A DNA stretch of 64,000 nt from Neglectibacter timonensis (GCF_900048895.1 NZ_LT160640.1:1-64000), one strand, 5' to 3'. Positions 1 through 12,810 are shown, numbered from the stretch's first letter. Program-made: numbers and translations. Notes: a model not told the origin generated them from the sequence alone.

Positions 1-9
1 AAAAAGTAG

Positions 10-38
10 TTGACAAAAGGATAAGGATTTGATATTAT
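10..38 (+). promoter_or_regulatory. rRNA operon promoter
   Basis: A perfect -35 box TTGACA (10-15) is followed after exactly 17 bases by TATTAT (33-38), which matches the -10 consensus at five of six positions. It lies about 260 bases ahead of the 16S gene, the usual place for an rRNA promoter. Other promoters may lie left of the window. Confidence 0.8.
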
Positions 39-298
39 AGTCAAGCGCTCGAGAGAGAGGGCGGAAGCGGAAGGGAGCTCGAGAGAGCTTGAAGCCGCAT
101 AGAAGCTGGATTTCGAGAGAGCAGAGGACCTTGAAAATTAAACAACGAGAAGAAAGATAGGACCCGTAATTCCTTGAGGGAACTCGAGGGAGAACAAAGG
201 AAACAGAACCTAAAATCTGTGACAGACGTCAGAGACGTCAAATGAGCTACAAAAGCTCTAAAGATGATTTGAGACCCGAGAGGGTTTTAGATACCATA
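39..298 (+). other. rRNA leader with 16S processing-stem arm
   Basis: This transcribed leader holds no gene. Its segment 125-148 is complementary to 1909-1932 just after 16S (24 positions, one mismatch and one G-U pair). The two arms would form the long duplex that loops out pre-16S RNA for RNase III-type cleavage. The sequence CTTGAAAA inside this arm recurs before 23S. Confidence 0.7.
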
Positions 299-1840
<1,542 letters not shown>

Positions 1841-1983
1841 TGGAGACCAAAAGGAGACGGAAGTCAGCCTTTTAACATCCAAGGTCAGGACGAGTCTTAG
1901 AAATCTAATCGTTGTTTAATTTTGAGGGTCCTGAAAGGGAACCTCAGGAGAGAAAGGGAACACTTCTTTTCTGAAAAGAATAT

Positions 1984-2059
1984 GGGGGTGTAGCTCAGCT
2001 GGGAGAGCACCTGCTTTGCAAGCAGGGGGTCATCGGTTCGAACCCGTTCATCTCCACCA
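1984..2059 (+). tRNA. tRNA-Ala(TGC)
   Basis: A complete 76-base cloverleaf sits in the 16S-23S spacer. The acceptor stem GGGGGTG pairs with CATCTCC, the anticodon loop is TTTGCAA with anticodon TGC, the T-loop is TTCGAAC, and the 3' CCA is encoded. Ala plus Ile spacer tRNAs are standard for bacterial rRNA operons. Confidence 0.97.
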
Positions 2060-2183
2060 GACCTGCGGAAGGCAAGCTGCGATAGGGAGCAAGGTTGAGA
2101 AATTGGCATTGCGCCCGTATTGTTGACAAGTCGGAGGCAGGAAAAGGGCAGAGTGGTAGAAACCACCTCTCAAACCAAGAAAT

Positions 2184-2260
<77 letters not shown>

Positions 2261-2569
2261 GCACCGAGAGGTGCGGGGATTAAGAAAAGAGAAGCAGTGT
2301 CGGAAGCTTATACGAAGTATAAGCCAAAAGGCAGAGAGTGACTCGGTTCTTAAGCCCAAGAAGAGTACCTTGAAAACTGAATAAAGCGAAGCAGATAAGA
2401 AATCGAGAATGTTATTTAGATTTAATTTGGTCGAAAGATCTGGTTAAAGGTAAATGACTACAATTTCAAAGAAGCGAAGAAGCAGGAAGGGAAGAGACGC
2501 CTTTTCTGCAAAGTTAAGTCTATTCAAAGAAATGCGAAAGATTTAGCTACTCAAAAGAAAGAATCACAT
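2261..2569 (+). other. tRNA-Ile to 23S spacer with 23S processing-stem arm
   Basis: No gene is visible in this transcribed spacer. Positions 2368-2386 (CCTTGAAAACTGAATAAAG) are complementary to 5487-5505 after 23S, apart from G-U pairs, and weaker pairing continues outward. This is the expected duplex that excises pre-23S RNA. Confidence 0.65.
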
Positions 2570-5405
<2,836 letters not shown>

Positions 5406-5533
5406 TAGCTTTCTTTTAGGTCAGGCTTCTTTGAGACATTTTCTTCTGATTTTGTCTCCCCACTTCGATCTCTTTCTCGCTTCTTCCTTTATTCAGTTTT
5501 TAGGGTATTCTGTTTTACAGTTTCCCTTTGAAT

Positions 5534-5609
5534 GCACCATTAGCTCAGTTGGTAGAGCACCTGACTCTTAATCAGGGTGTCCCGGGTTCGAGTCCCTGAT
5601 GGTGCACCA
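5534..5609 (+). tRNA. tRNA-Lys(CTT)
   Basis: A 76-base cloverleaf 128 bases after 23S. The acceptor GCACCAT pairs with ATGGTGC, the anticodon loop is CTCTTAA (anticodon CTT), and CCA is encoded. It takes the position where 5S rRNA normally sits. Confidence 0.96.
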
Positions 5610-5637
5610 TACAAACTGGCTGCGAGCCAGTTTCTTT

Positions 5638-5712
5638 GGCCCGTTGGTCAAGCGGTTAAGACAGCGGCCTCTCACGCCGTTAACGTGGGTTCGATTCCCG
5701 CACGGGTCACCA
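5638..5712 (+). tRNA. tRNA-Glu(CTC)
   Basis: A 75-base cloverleaf. The acceptor GGCCCGT pairs with ACGGGTC (one G-U), the anticodon loop is CTCTCAC (anticodon CTC), the T-loop is TTCGATT, and CCA is encoded. Confidence 0.95.
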
Positions 5713-5746
5713 AGAACTGCGGCAGTTTAGTAAACTGCCGAGATAT

Positions 5747-5822
5747 TCCTCCTTAGCTCAGTCGGTAGAGCATGCGGCTGTTAACCGCAGGGTCGTTGGT
5801 TCGAGTCCAACAGGGGGAGCCA
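5747..5822 (+). tRNA. tRNA-Asn(GTT)
   Basis: A 76-base cloverleaf. The acceptor TCCTCCT pairs with AGGGGGA, the anticodon loop is CTGTTAA (anticodon GTT), the discriminator base is G, and CCA is encoded. Confidence 0.96.
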
Positions 5823-5828
5823 AAAATG

Positions 5829-5866
5829 AAGAGCCGCCGTTAAGTTATTTAGCGGCGGTTCTCTTT
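5829..5866 (+). terminator. Hairpin between tRNA-Asn and the CAU tRNA
   Basis: GAGCCGCCGTTA pairs with the following TAGCGGCGGTTCTC around a short loop, with a two-base bulge, and four T residues follow. It looks like an intrinsic terminator, yet another tRNA starts four bases later, so it may be leaky or act as a processing signal. Confidence 0.55.
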
Positions 5867-5869
5867 TAT

Positions 5870-5946
5870 GGACCATTAGCTCAGTTGGTTAGAGCAACCG
5901 GCTCATAACCGGTCGGTCCGGGGTTCGAGTCCCTGATGGTCCACCA
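5870..5946 (+). tRNA. tRNA with CAU anticodon (elongator Met or Ile2)
   Basis: A 77-base cloverleaf. The acceptor GGACCAT pairs with ATGGTCC, the anticodon loop is CTCATAA (anticodon CAT), and CCA is encoded. The C1-A72 mismatch and G-C run of initiator tRNA are absent, so it is not fMet. Elongator Met and lysidine-modified Ile2 share this anticodon. The GGACC start and GGCTCATAACC arm resemble the Ile2 species I recall from Bacillus, but I cannot settle it. Confidence 0.93.
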
Positions 5947-5954
5947 AACGAGAT

Positions 5955-6003
5955 GCAGCCAACCTTTGAACTTATAACAGTTCAAAGGTTGGCTGCTTTT
6001 TTA
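5955..6003 (+). terminator. Strong terminator of the rRNA-tRNA operon
   Basis: A perfect 17-bp stem (5955-5971 with 5980-5996) with an 8-base loop is followed by a T run. It ends the rRNA-tRNA transcript and also lies just past the 3' end of the opposing gene at 6044. Confidence 0.92.
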
Positions 6004-6043
6004 TTTGGGCCTAAAGTTTTAACGGATAATATATACCCTTAAA

Positions 6044-7174
6044 TTAATTCCTTTCATTATTAATAAAATTTTCCATCGAATGATACACTTCTAAAGGATT
6101 CCCATTGTATTCGATTGCATAACAAGAAGGTAAATTTTCGCAGATTTCATGAAATGCCTGATTAGTCGCTTGTTCCAAATCACCTATTTCGTTAAATGGC
6201 AGCCAATTCACTTTATGATCAGAATCCTTGATGCATCCTGCTAATTTCTCTATCCCCTCCTCTCTTGATAAAGGCCGAATTGTATTGTACTGTTTATCGA
6301 CAGAAAGTTTTGGAAATACGATATAGTCCAAAGGACACATATCTTTTGCTATTGAAGATTCACCAAATATATGTTTTAAGGCAGAAGGGACAATCTGTAC
6401 TTTACCATTTATAACAAGTTCTGCATACAACATTTTTGACTGACTGATATTGGCTGTGTTTGCTAAATAATTTTTCAGGTTATCATTATGTTCGACCGTT
6501 TCAAGACCTAGGCGCAAACAATGGGGGTTTTTGCTGAGGAACAGTCTCTTTCCTTGTACAAAAACAAACGAGGAGTCATTGCCAATATATTTGCCCCCAT
6601 AACTTAGAAGACTCGTGACAATCGTTGACTTTCCAGCTCCTTTTTGAGCGGGAAATAAGAAGCTCTTACCTTCGAAGACACAAGAAGAAGAGTGCAGCAA
6701 TATTGTGTTTTGCATCAACCTTTGTGAATTTATTGGATCTTTTATAAGTTGACTCAGGTGTATCGTATCAACCTTGTCTGAGCTTCGTAAAAAATACACT
6801 TCTCTTCTTCTTTTATCAAAAATTGTGATACTATCTGATGGATTTTTCGCTACAACATAGAATAGATCATCGTTGTATAAAAAGCCTGACGTTCTATCAT
6901 AAAATAAATCATTTTGCGGCCTAAAATGAAACATGGAAACTGTTTCGTCATAATGCTCCAGTTTAAGACTAATAATCCGAGTAAGAAGAAGCTCGCTACC
7001 CAAAAAATCTTTTGATTCCCATATATCCCAAATAGTATTGAAATACTGTTCTACTGCAAAGTATTCATTTTGATTGTCTGTAACAAATTTAACCGTATTG
7101 CATCCGTCTGTGGCATAAAGTGAAGAGGCAAAACTTTCTTTTCGAATTTTTCTTATTACGTCATTAAGTGTCAT
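6044..7174 (-). CDS. HPr-kinase-like P-loop protein, function unknown
   Basis: A 376-residue soluble protein. The first 160 residues show no domain I recognise. A HprK/P-like nucleotide-binding core follows, with a Walker A motif AQKGAGKST at about 176-184 and a GND motif near 198-200 where HPr kinases carry their acidic segment. The HPr-kinase capping loop and C-terminal helix signature are not evident, so it is probably not a true HPr kinase. Proteins of this type are known beside ribosomally made peptide clusters, but none is visible here. The gene is visibly AT-richer than its neighbours and sits directly behind the tRNA cluster, which suggests acquisition by transfer. Confidence 0.6.
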   Translation of the reverse strand: MTLNDVIRKIRKESFASSLYATDGCNTVKFVTDNQNEYFAVEQYFNTIWDIWESKDFLGSELLLTRIISLKLEHYDETVSMFHFRPQNDLFYDRTSGFLYNDDLFYVVAKNPSDSITIFDKRRREVYFLRSSDKVDTIHLSQLIKDPINSQRLMQNTILLHSSSCVFEGKSFLFPAQKGAGKSTIVTSLLSYGGKYIGNDSSFVFVQGKRLFLSKNPHCLRLGLETVEHNDNLKNYLANTANISQSKMLYAELVINGKVQIVPSALKHIFGESSIAKDMCPLDYIVFPKLSVDKQYNTIRPLSREEGIEKLAGCIKDSDHKVNWLPFNEIGDLEQATNQAFHEICENLPSCYAIEYNGNPLEVYHSMENFINNERN

Positions 7175-7361
7175 AAAAATCTCCTCTCCAATATTTTAAT
7201 GATATGTATGGTATTATTCTTTTGCTGCAATGTTTCGTATTAATCCAACGTGAGAACTTATTTGTTGAAGGAAGCCGATTGTTGTAAATCAGTCGACTTC
7301 TTTTAACTTGTATGATAAAATAAGAACGGTGTTAAACTTGTGGACAAGGAGATATTTCAAA

Positions 7362-7718
7362 ATGAAAATCGGCGAGGTTTCTCTTTCAACGAATGATGTA
7401 ATTAGGCTAGCGAATTTCTACAAAATGCTTTTTAATATTGATAATGACAGTGAGGATGATATTCACCAGGTTATTTTAACAGAAGGAACCGGTTTCACTA
7501 TTTATAATGATGGGAAGAGAAGAGAAAATAACTCTCAACATATTTGTCTTGCGTTTACAGTCACTGATGTGGATATGGAATTTGAGCGGCTAAAAAAGCT
7601 CGGTGTACAGATAGCAGAGTTTCCGACACTAAGACCATGGGGCGCAAAAAATATGTATTTTAACGATCCCGATGGAAATTCTATTGTGTTTCGAAGTTTT
7701 CCAATCGAACACAACTGA
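7362..7718 (+). CDS. VOC-family (glyoxalase/bleomycin resistance fold) protein
   Basis: A 118-residue protein of the vicinal-oxygen-chelate fold. It shows the paired beta-alpha-beta-beta-beta layout, the stretch FTVTDVDMEFERLKKLGV and the C-terminal NDPDGNSIVFRSF typical of these proteins. Substrate is unknown; members range from glyoxalases to antibiotic-binding proteins. The start at 7362 is chosen because AAGGAG lies 10 bases ahead; the reading frame is open further upstream to 7308, but with no ribosome site. Base composition is AT-rich like the preceding gene. Confidence 0.8.
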   Translation: MKIGEVSLSTNDVIRLANFYKMLFNIDNDSEDDIHQVILTEGTGFTIYNDGKRRENNSQHICLAFTVTDVDMEFERLKKLGVQIAEFPTLRPWGAKNMYFNDPDGNSIVFRSFPIEHN

Positions 7719-7821
7719 TAAGTGCATGTACAATGGTTACTATCAATTATTTCTTATAGTCCCATTGCCTGGGACGCAGTGCATCTGTTTTATAGGCTTG
7801 TAATAAGGGAGAGAAGATTGA

Positions 7822-8301
7822 ATGAATGTGGAATTGAAAGCCAGAACGGCTGATCATGTAAAGACTTACTGGGAGAGAACGAAGGATCCGGAAATCCGGG
7901 CCTTAATCCCTATAGCAGAACTTACCTTTGAAGAATCCCTGCGGCAGTACGAAGAATCTCTTTTCCCGGGGGCTTCCAGCTTTGGCCGCGTGATTTACGC
8001 AGATGGTTGCTATGTCGGCGATGTCTGGTGCTATGGAATTGATGAACGGGAAGAAAAAATGGCAATGTTCAGTTTTTTGATATTTGAAAAAAAACTATGG
8101 GGGAAAGGGATAGGCTCCCAAGCGGCCAAACTGTTTCTTCCAGAGGTCTTTTCCCGTTATCAGATCAATAAAATGGGAGCTTTTACCTATGCGGATAATC
8201 TGTCATCCATCGAGGCCTTGAAAAAAGCCGGGTTTCGAGAAGTGGAACGCTTTGAGGAAGAGGGAAGGATGTCTGTCTATTTGGAAGCACAAAGGGGATA
8301 A
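7822..8301 (+). CDS. GNAT-family N-acetyltransferase
   Basis: A 159-residue acetyltransferase of the RimJ/RimL type. The acetyl-CoA binding turn appears as LWGKGIGSQAAKLF, and the late motif reads YADNLSSIEALKKAGFREVERF. Such proteins acetylate small amines or protein N-termini; the substrate cannot be read here. A GGGAGAG ribosome site precedes the ATG. It stands alone, with a terminator after it at 8337-8377. Confidence 0.85.
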   Translation: MNVELKARTADHVKTYWERTKDPEIRALIPIAELTFEESLRQYEESLFPGASSFGRVIYADGCYVGDVWCYGIDEREEKMAMFSFLIFEKKLWGKGIGSQAAKLFLPEVFSRYQINKMGAFTYADNLSSIEALKKAGFREVERFEEEGRMSVYLEAQRG

Positions 8302-8336
8302 ATTGTATTTTATCTTTCAAGTATTCTCAAGAAGAT

Positions 8337-8377
8337 GGGCTTGCGGTCTGTAGAGAGCAGATGCAAGCCTTTTTTAT
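8337..8377 (+). terminator. Terminator after the GNAT gene
   Basis: GGGCTTGC (8337-8344) pairs with GCAAGCCT (8363-8370), with inner pairing of TCTG and CAGA, and runs into a T-tract (8370-8375). Confidence 0.7.
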
Positions 8378-8420
8378 TGCCAAGGAACCTGCCCCGATTT
8401 GCGGCGGGTTCCTTGGCAAT
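8376..8420. repeat. 18-bp inverted repeat between convergent genes
   Basis: 8376-8393 and 8403-8420 are inverted copies with one mismatch and a 9-base loop. No T-run follows on either strand, so it is not a classical terminator. It may help end the minus-strand transcript, or be the scar of a small repeated element. Confidence 0.6.
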
Positions 8421-8462
8421 AGCATTGGATGACGCGGATCGGAATCGGATCCCTTCATTTGC

Positions 8463-9371
8463 TTATTCGTCCACCATGATAAGCTCGGAATCAAAGTACT
8501 GTTCCTGAAACCATACTTGTTCCCAAATAGCTTCTTTGGAAAAAGTATACCTCTCCGGCGCGGCAATCCATTTGTCCTCGTTATCGTCTCTCCGATGGAC
8601 AACTGCCAGGATTACGGCACGACAGCTTGGCACAGGCTGGTCTACTCCTAACAGGTATACATCCTGCGCTTCTCCATCCCCACCCAAGATACCGGGAACA
8701 TAGCCGTAATTGACAGGATACACGATGTCGGGATGCGATGGGTGGACGGAACCGAGAGGACGGTCGACTGCAACCAACACAGTTGAACCTAGTATTTCAG
8801 CTGGTTTCACCGCTTGCCCTTCCCGGATTTTGAAGCAGGCGGCGTCATGATCGTTAATGATTCCTGCTGCCTGCAGATGCGAATATGTTGTTACCCGGCC
8901 AAGGAATTTGAAGCCCCTCTTTTTCAAGTCTGTACTGATCTGTTCTGAGAGCTCATTATAGGGCCTGTTCCGTTCTCCATCAGGATAGCGTTGGGGAACT
9001 CCATTCACAAAAGACCAAAGATATTTGCTAAAACTGCCTTCTGCTTCCTGAATCTTCAGGAAGCATTTCGCGTTATGGATGATCGCTTCTATTTTTTTCC
9101 GGGAACGAATGATTCCTGGATTCTCCAATAGTTCTGCGATTTTATCATCCCTATAGCAGGCGATCTTTTGGTAATCAAATTGATCGAAAGCAGCCTGCAT
9201 AGCGGCACGCTTCCGCAGTATGGTCATCCAACTCAAACCACATTGCATGACTTCCAAACTTAGAAATTCAAATTGCTTTTGGTCGTCGCACAGAGGATTT
9301 CCCCACTCCTCATCATGATAGCGCTCTAAAAGTGGGTCTCCGTTTGCCCAGACACACCGATGCTGTTCCAT
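8463..9371 (-). CDS. Tag 3-methyladenine DNA glycosylase fused to a pyrophosphatase-like domain
   Basis: A 302-residue two-domain protein. Residues 1-185 are a full Tag glycosylase, which excises 3-methyladenine from DNA. The HRCVW start, YHDEEWG, CGLSWMTILRKR and KKRGFKFLG are all present, and the zinc ligands fall at C6, H19, H175 and C179, as in E. coli Tag. Residues about 195-302 resemble the short family I inorganic-pyrophosphatase-like proteins of Clostridia (RPLGS, YPVNYGYVPG, DGEAQDVYLLGVD, W-I-A-APE). The start at 9371 has an AGGAGG site five bases ahead; the longer frame to 9401 has none. The fusion is unusual; each half is normally encoded alone. The catalytic state of the second domain is uncertain. 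Confidence 0.85.
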   Translation of the reverse strand: MEQHRCVWANGDPLLERYHDEEWGNPLCDDQKQFEFLSLEVMQCGLSWMTILRKRAAMQAAFDQFDYQKIACYRDDKIAELLENPGIIRSRKKIEAIIHNAKCFLKIQEAEGSFSKYLWSFVNGVPQRYPDGERNRPYNELSEQISTDLKKRGFKFLGRVTTYSHLQAAGIINDHDAACFKIREGQAVKPAEILGSTVLVAVDRPLGSVHPSHPDIVYPVNYGYVPGILGGDGEAQDVYLLGVDQPVPSCRAVILAVVHRRDDNEDKWIAAPERYTFSKEAIWEQVWFQEQYFDSELIMVDE

Positions 9372-9528
9372 AAGCTCCTCCTGTTTTTTTGATTTTAACA
9401 TGATTTCACAAAAAAATCAAATTTTGTTTGACTTTTTTAAACTAGAAGGCTATAATAAATTTCCGTGCCGAATTTTGGCGCGAAGACAGCAATTTGAACG
9501 ATACAGGAGAAGGGAGTGTGTTTTGAGT

Positions 9529-10332
9529 ATGATCGAAGTGTCGCACCTGAGGAAAACCTTTCGTGTAGCAAAGCGGAACGCTGGTTTTTCGCAGGCCCTC
9601 AAAGCCTTGTTTCACAGGGAATACGAGGAAATACATGCTTTGGATGGAGTATCTTTTTCTATCGGAGAAGGAGAAATGGTAGGTTATATCGGTCCCAACG
9701 GCGCGGGAAAAAGCAGCACAATTAAGGTACTAAGCGGAATTTTGACACCGGACAGCGGAGAATGCCTGGTTGATGGACAAGTTCCCTGGAAAGACCGGGT
9801 TAACCATGTACGGCAGATTGGCGTGGTATTCGGGCAGAGATCGCAGCTTTGGTGGGATGTGCCTGTAATTGATTCTTTTGAGCTGCTAAAAGAAATCTAT
9901 GCGGTTCCAGAAGATTTGTATCGCAAAAATCTTTCTGAACTGACAGAGCTTCTGAACTTGTCGGAGCTGCTTCGTACTCCTACACGGCAGCTTTCCCTGG
10001 GCCAGCGGATGCGGTGTGAAATGGCTGCATCCCTGCTTCACAGCCCGCGAATCCTGTTTTTGGACGAACCCACTATCGGCCTGGATGCTGTGTCCAAGCT
10101 GGCGGTGCGGGACTTCATCAAACAGCTGAACCGAGAACACAAAACCACGGTAATCCTGACTACCCACGACATGCAGGATATTGAAGCCCTAGCCAGCCGT
10201 GTACTTCTTATCGGCAAAGGGAGGATTTTGCTGGACGGTACGCTGGAGGATATCCGCTTGGCTTCCAGCGGAGACGGCGGAAAGAACATCGATGAGACGC
10301 TGGCTCAACTTTACAAGCAGTATGAAATTTAG
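9529..10332 (+). CDS. ABC-2 exporter ATP-binding protein
   Basis: A 267-residue ABC ATPase with Walker A GPNGAGKSS, a Q-loop region near GVVFGQRSQLWW, signature LSLGQRMRCE, Walker B ILFLDEPTIGLD and an H-loop TTHD. It powers the two membrane proteins encoded 12 and about 880 bases downstream. The trio matches exporters with ABC2_membrane_6 (DUF990) permeases, whose substrates are mostly unknown. TTG at 9523 is an alternative start, six bases behind AGGGAG; the ATG at 9529 matches family N-termini (MIEV-x-L-x-K-x-F). Confidence 0.9.
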   Translation: MIEVSHLRKTFRVAKRNAGFSQALKALFHREYEEIHALDGVSFSIGEGEMVGYIGPNGAGKSSTIKVLSGILTPDSGECLVDGQVPWKDRVNHVRQIGVVFGQRSQLWWDVPVIDSFELLKEIYAVPEDLYRKNLSELTELLNLSELLRTPTRQLSLGQRMRCEMAASLLHSPRILFLDEPTIGLDAVSKLAVRDFIKQLNREHKTTVILTTHDMQDIEALASRVLLIGKGRILLDGTLEDIRLASSGDGGKNIDETLAQLYKQYEI

Positions 10333-10344
10333 GAGGGAGAGGGC

Positions 10345-11148
10345 ATGAAAAAATATCTGAGTTTTTTCCGTCTGCGGTTCTCTATGGGACTTCAATACCG
10401 GGTAGCGGCTTTTGCCGGCCTGGTGACCCAGTTCGCCTGGGGCGGCATGCTGATCCTTGCTTACCGAGCCTTTTACCGGGCGGACCCCAATGCCTTCCCC
10501 ATGACCTTTCAGGCGACTGCTACATATGTCTGGCTGCAGCAAGCCTTTTTGATGTTGTTTCAACCCTGGGGCTTTGAATATGATATTCTGGAAGCGATCA
10601 GCAGCGGGAGTGTGGCTTATGAACTCTGCAGGCCGGTAAGCGTTTACAATATGTGGTTTGCAAGAACTGTAGCCACTAGGGCTTCTGCCACGTTCCTGCG
10701 CTGTTGGCCTGTGCTGATTCTGGGCGCACTTCTGCCAGCGCCCTATGGAATCTCTGCGCCTTCCTGTGTACAGCAGCTCCTGTGGGCACTGCTGTCTGGC
10801 ATTTTGGGAATGCTGGTTTCCTCGGCGATTTGTATGCTGGTATATTTCAGCACGTTCTATACTGTCAATTCCACAGGCGTACGGACCATATCTGCCTGTC
10901 TTACAGATTTTCTCCAGGGATCTGTCATCCCCTTGCCCTTCATGCCGGATGGGATCCGCCAGGTCTTGGAGCTTCTGCCCTTTGCCGCCACCTTGAATGC
11001 TCCCCTGCGGATCTATTCCGGAGATATTGCCGGAATTACACTGATACGCACGGTGGTTCTGCAGTTTTTTTGGCTTGGGGTGCTGGTGGCGGCAGGAAAG
11101 CTCTTGGAAAGAAACGCCATGAAAAAGACCGTGATTCAGGGCGGTTGA
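10345..11148 (+). CDS. ABC-2 family permease, first subunit
   Basis: A 267-residue membrane protein with about six hydrophobic segments and the MKKYLSFFRLRFSMGLQYR N-terminus seen in ABC2_membrane_6 (DUF990) exporter subunits. It starts 12 bases after the ATPase behind a GGAGGGAGA ribosome site, so the two are co-transcribed. With the next gene it would form a heterodimeric channel in the cytoplasmic membrane. The substrate is unknown. Confidence 0.85.
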   Translation: MKKYLSFFRLRFSMGLQYRVAAFAGLVTQFAWGGMLILAYRAFYRADPNAFPMTFQATATYVWLQQAFLMLFQPWGFEYDILEAISSGSVAYELCRPVSVYNMWFARTVATRASATFLRCWPVLILGALLPAPYGISAPSCVQQLLWALLSGILGMLVSSAICMLVYFSTFYTVNSTGVRTISACLTDFLQGSVIPLPFMPDGIRQVLELLPFAATLNAPLRIYSGDIAGITLIRTVVLQFFWLGVLVAAGKLLERNAMKKTVIQGG

Positions 11149-11214
11149 CAGAGAACTCTTGTGCCCTGGCTTTGGAACAGGTCAAGCTTTAAAAAGGGAA
11201 GGAAGGTGCGTCTT

Positions 11215-11991
11215 GTGAGACTCTACAGAAAATATTTCTCCGTCTTTTTAAAAGGCGCTATGCAGTATAAGGTATCTTTTTTTCTTACCATGTTGGCACA
11301 GTTCTTTGTGTCCTTTGAAGTGTTTTTAGGCGTCTATTTTATGTTTCAGCGCTTTCATTCTGTGGAAGGCTTTACTTACAGTCAGGTATTGTTGTGCTAC
11401 AGTGCAGTGCTGTTTCAATTCTATCTGGCGGAGTTTTTCTTTCGCGGCTTTGACCGTTTTGCCTCTATGTTGGGCAACGGTCAATTCGACCGTATTTTGG
11501 TTCGCCCCAGGAATACGGTATTTCAAGTGATTACAAGCCAGATGGATTTCACTCGTATGGGCAGGTTGCTGCAGGGATTTGTTCTGCTGCCCTATGCGAT
11601 GGCTACTGCCGGGGTGGAGTGGAATTTTCTCCGGGTACTGACGCTTCTTTTCATGATCCTGGGGGGGACTCTGCTGTTTGCTGGAATCTTTGTCCTGGGA
11701 GCCACCCTTTCCTTTTTTACTACCGCCGGGCTGGAAGTGGTAAACGTCTTCACCGATGGCGTAAAGGAGCATGGCAAATATCCCTTGAGCATTTATGGAA
11801 AGCGTGTATTGGAGTTCTGTACTTTTGTGATCCCTTATGCTTTGGTGCAGTATTATCCGCTTTTGTATCTGCTGGGAAGAAGTACTGATCTACTCTATGT
11901 TTTCCTGCCGCTGATAGCCTCTGCTTTTTTAATTCCCTGCTGGCTGCTGTGGCGGTTTGGCGTTCGTCATTATAGATCTACAGGTTCTTGA
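11215..11991 (+). CDS. ABC-2 family permease, second subunit
   Basis: A 258-residue membrane protein with about six hydrophobic segments and an N-terminus (RLYRKYFSVFLKGAMQYK) parallel to that of the preceding subunit. The conserved segment NGQFDRILVRPRN matches the family's first cytoplasmic loop (LCRPVSV in the partner). The GTG start at 11215 has AAGGAAGG eight bases ahead; an in-frame GTG at 11206 and an open frame to 11161 are less likely. It closes the exporter operon. Confidence 0.83.
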   Translation: MRLYRKYFSVFLKGAMQYKVSFFLTMLAQFFVSFEVFLGVYFMFQRFHSVEGFTYSQVLLCYSAVLFQFYLAEFFFRGFDRFASMLGNGQFDRILVRPRNTVFQVITSQMDFTRMGRLLQGFVLLPYAMATAGVEWNFLRVLTLLFMILGGTLLFAGIFVLGATLSFFTTAGLEVVNVFTDGVKEHGKYPLSIYGKRVLEFCTFVIPYALVQYYPLLYLLGRSTDLLYVFLPLIASAFLIPCWLLWRFGVRHYRSTGS

Positions 11992-12054
11992 GCAAGGGCA
12001 TATAAGATTATTTCCCAACAAGGGAAGGAAAAACACGGAAAGGACTGCGGTAAA

Positions 12055-12810
12055 ATGGATTTCAGAAAAACTTATGACCAAATTCCGGAAAAGTTCGATC
12101 AGTGGAGGCCCCGTTACTGTGATGAATTATTTGCCGCAGTAATTGAGTATACCAAACTGGAGGATGGAAAAGCAGCGCTGGAGATCGGTCCAGGAACCGG
12201 TCAGGCAACTGAGCCTTTTTTGAAGACCGGGTGTGAGTATTGGGCCATTGAACTGGGAGAAAATTTTACGAAATTCATGAAGGATAAATTCAGCTCTTAC
12301 CCCCGTTTCCATATAATGAATGGTGATTTTGAGACATATGATTTTGGCGATCAGAAATTTGACCTGGTGTATTCGGCAGCGACGATTCAGTGGATTCCTG
12401 AAAAAATAGGATTTCCAAAAGTGTATGACCTGCTGAAAAGCGGAGGCGCCCTGGCGATGTTTATGACATTGTCAGATGAAAAATCAGGCAATGAAATTTT
12501 GTATGAAAAGATAGAGGAAGCGTATCGGCGCTATTTCCGTGTGGAAACAAAATACAACTGTAAGCTGGATTACGGCAATGCGGTCAATTATGGGTTTGTC
12601 GACTTTCATTATCTCGATTGGAAAAGGACAAGGATACTTACGGCAGACGAATATGTGGAATATTTGGTCAGCACTCAGGTGGAGCACATTACACTGCAGG
12701 AGCCTTACCGGTCACGGTTCCTGAATGCTGTTCGTGACGCGGTTCTTGATGCGGGTGGAAGGATTATGATCCATGATACGATAGCTCTGTATCTGACAAG
12801 AAAGCCATGA
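12055..12810 (+). CDS. Class I SAM-dependent methyltransferase
   Basis: A 251-residue Rossmann-fold methyltransferase. Motif I is LEIGPGTGQAT, followed by an acidic strand end (AIELGENF), motif II-like FDLVYSAATIQWIP and motif III-like LLKSGGALAMFM. Substrate unknown; the layout is that of the UbiE/trans-aconitate group of small-molecule methyltransferases. It follows the exporter operon by 63 bases and may share its transcript. Confidence 0.82.
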   Translation: MDFRKTYDQIPEKFDQWRPRYCDELFAAVIEYTKLEDGKAALEIGPGTGQATEPFLKTGCEYWAIELGENFTKFMKDKFSSYPRFHIMNGDFETYDFGDQKFDLVYSAATIQWIPEKIGFPKVYDLLKSGGALAMFMTLSDEKSGNEILYEKIEEAYRRYFRVETKYNCKLDYGNAVNYGFVDFHYLDWKRTRILTADEYVEYLVSTQVEHITLQEPYRSRFLNAVRDAVLDAGGRIMIHDTIALYLTRKP

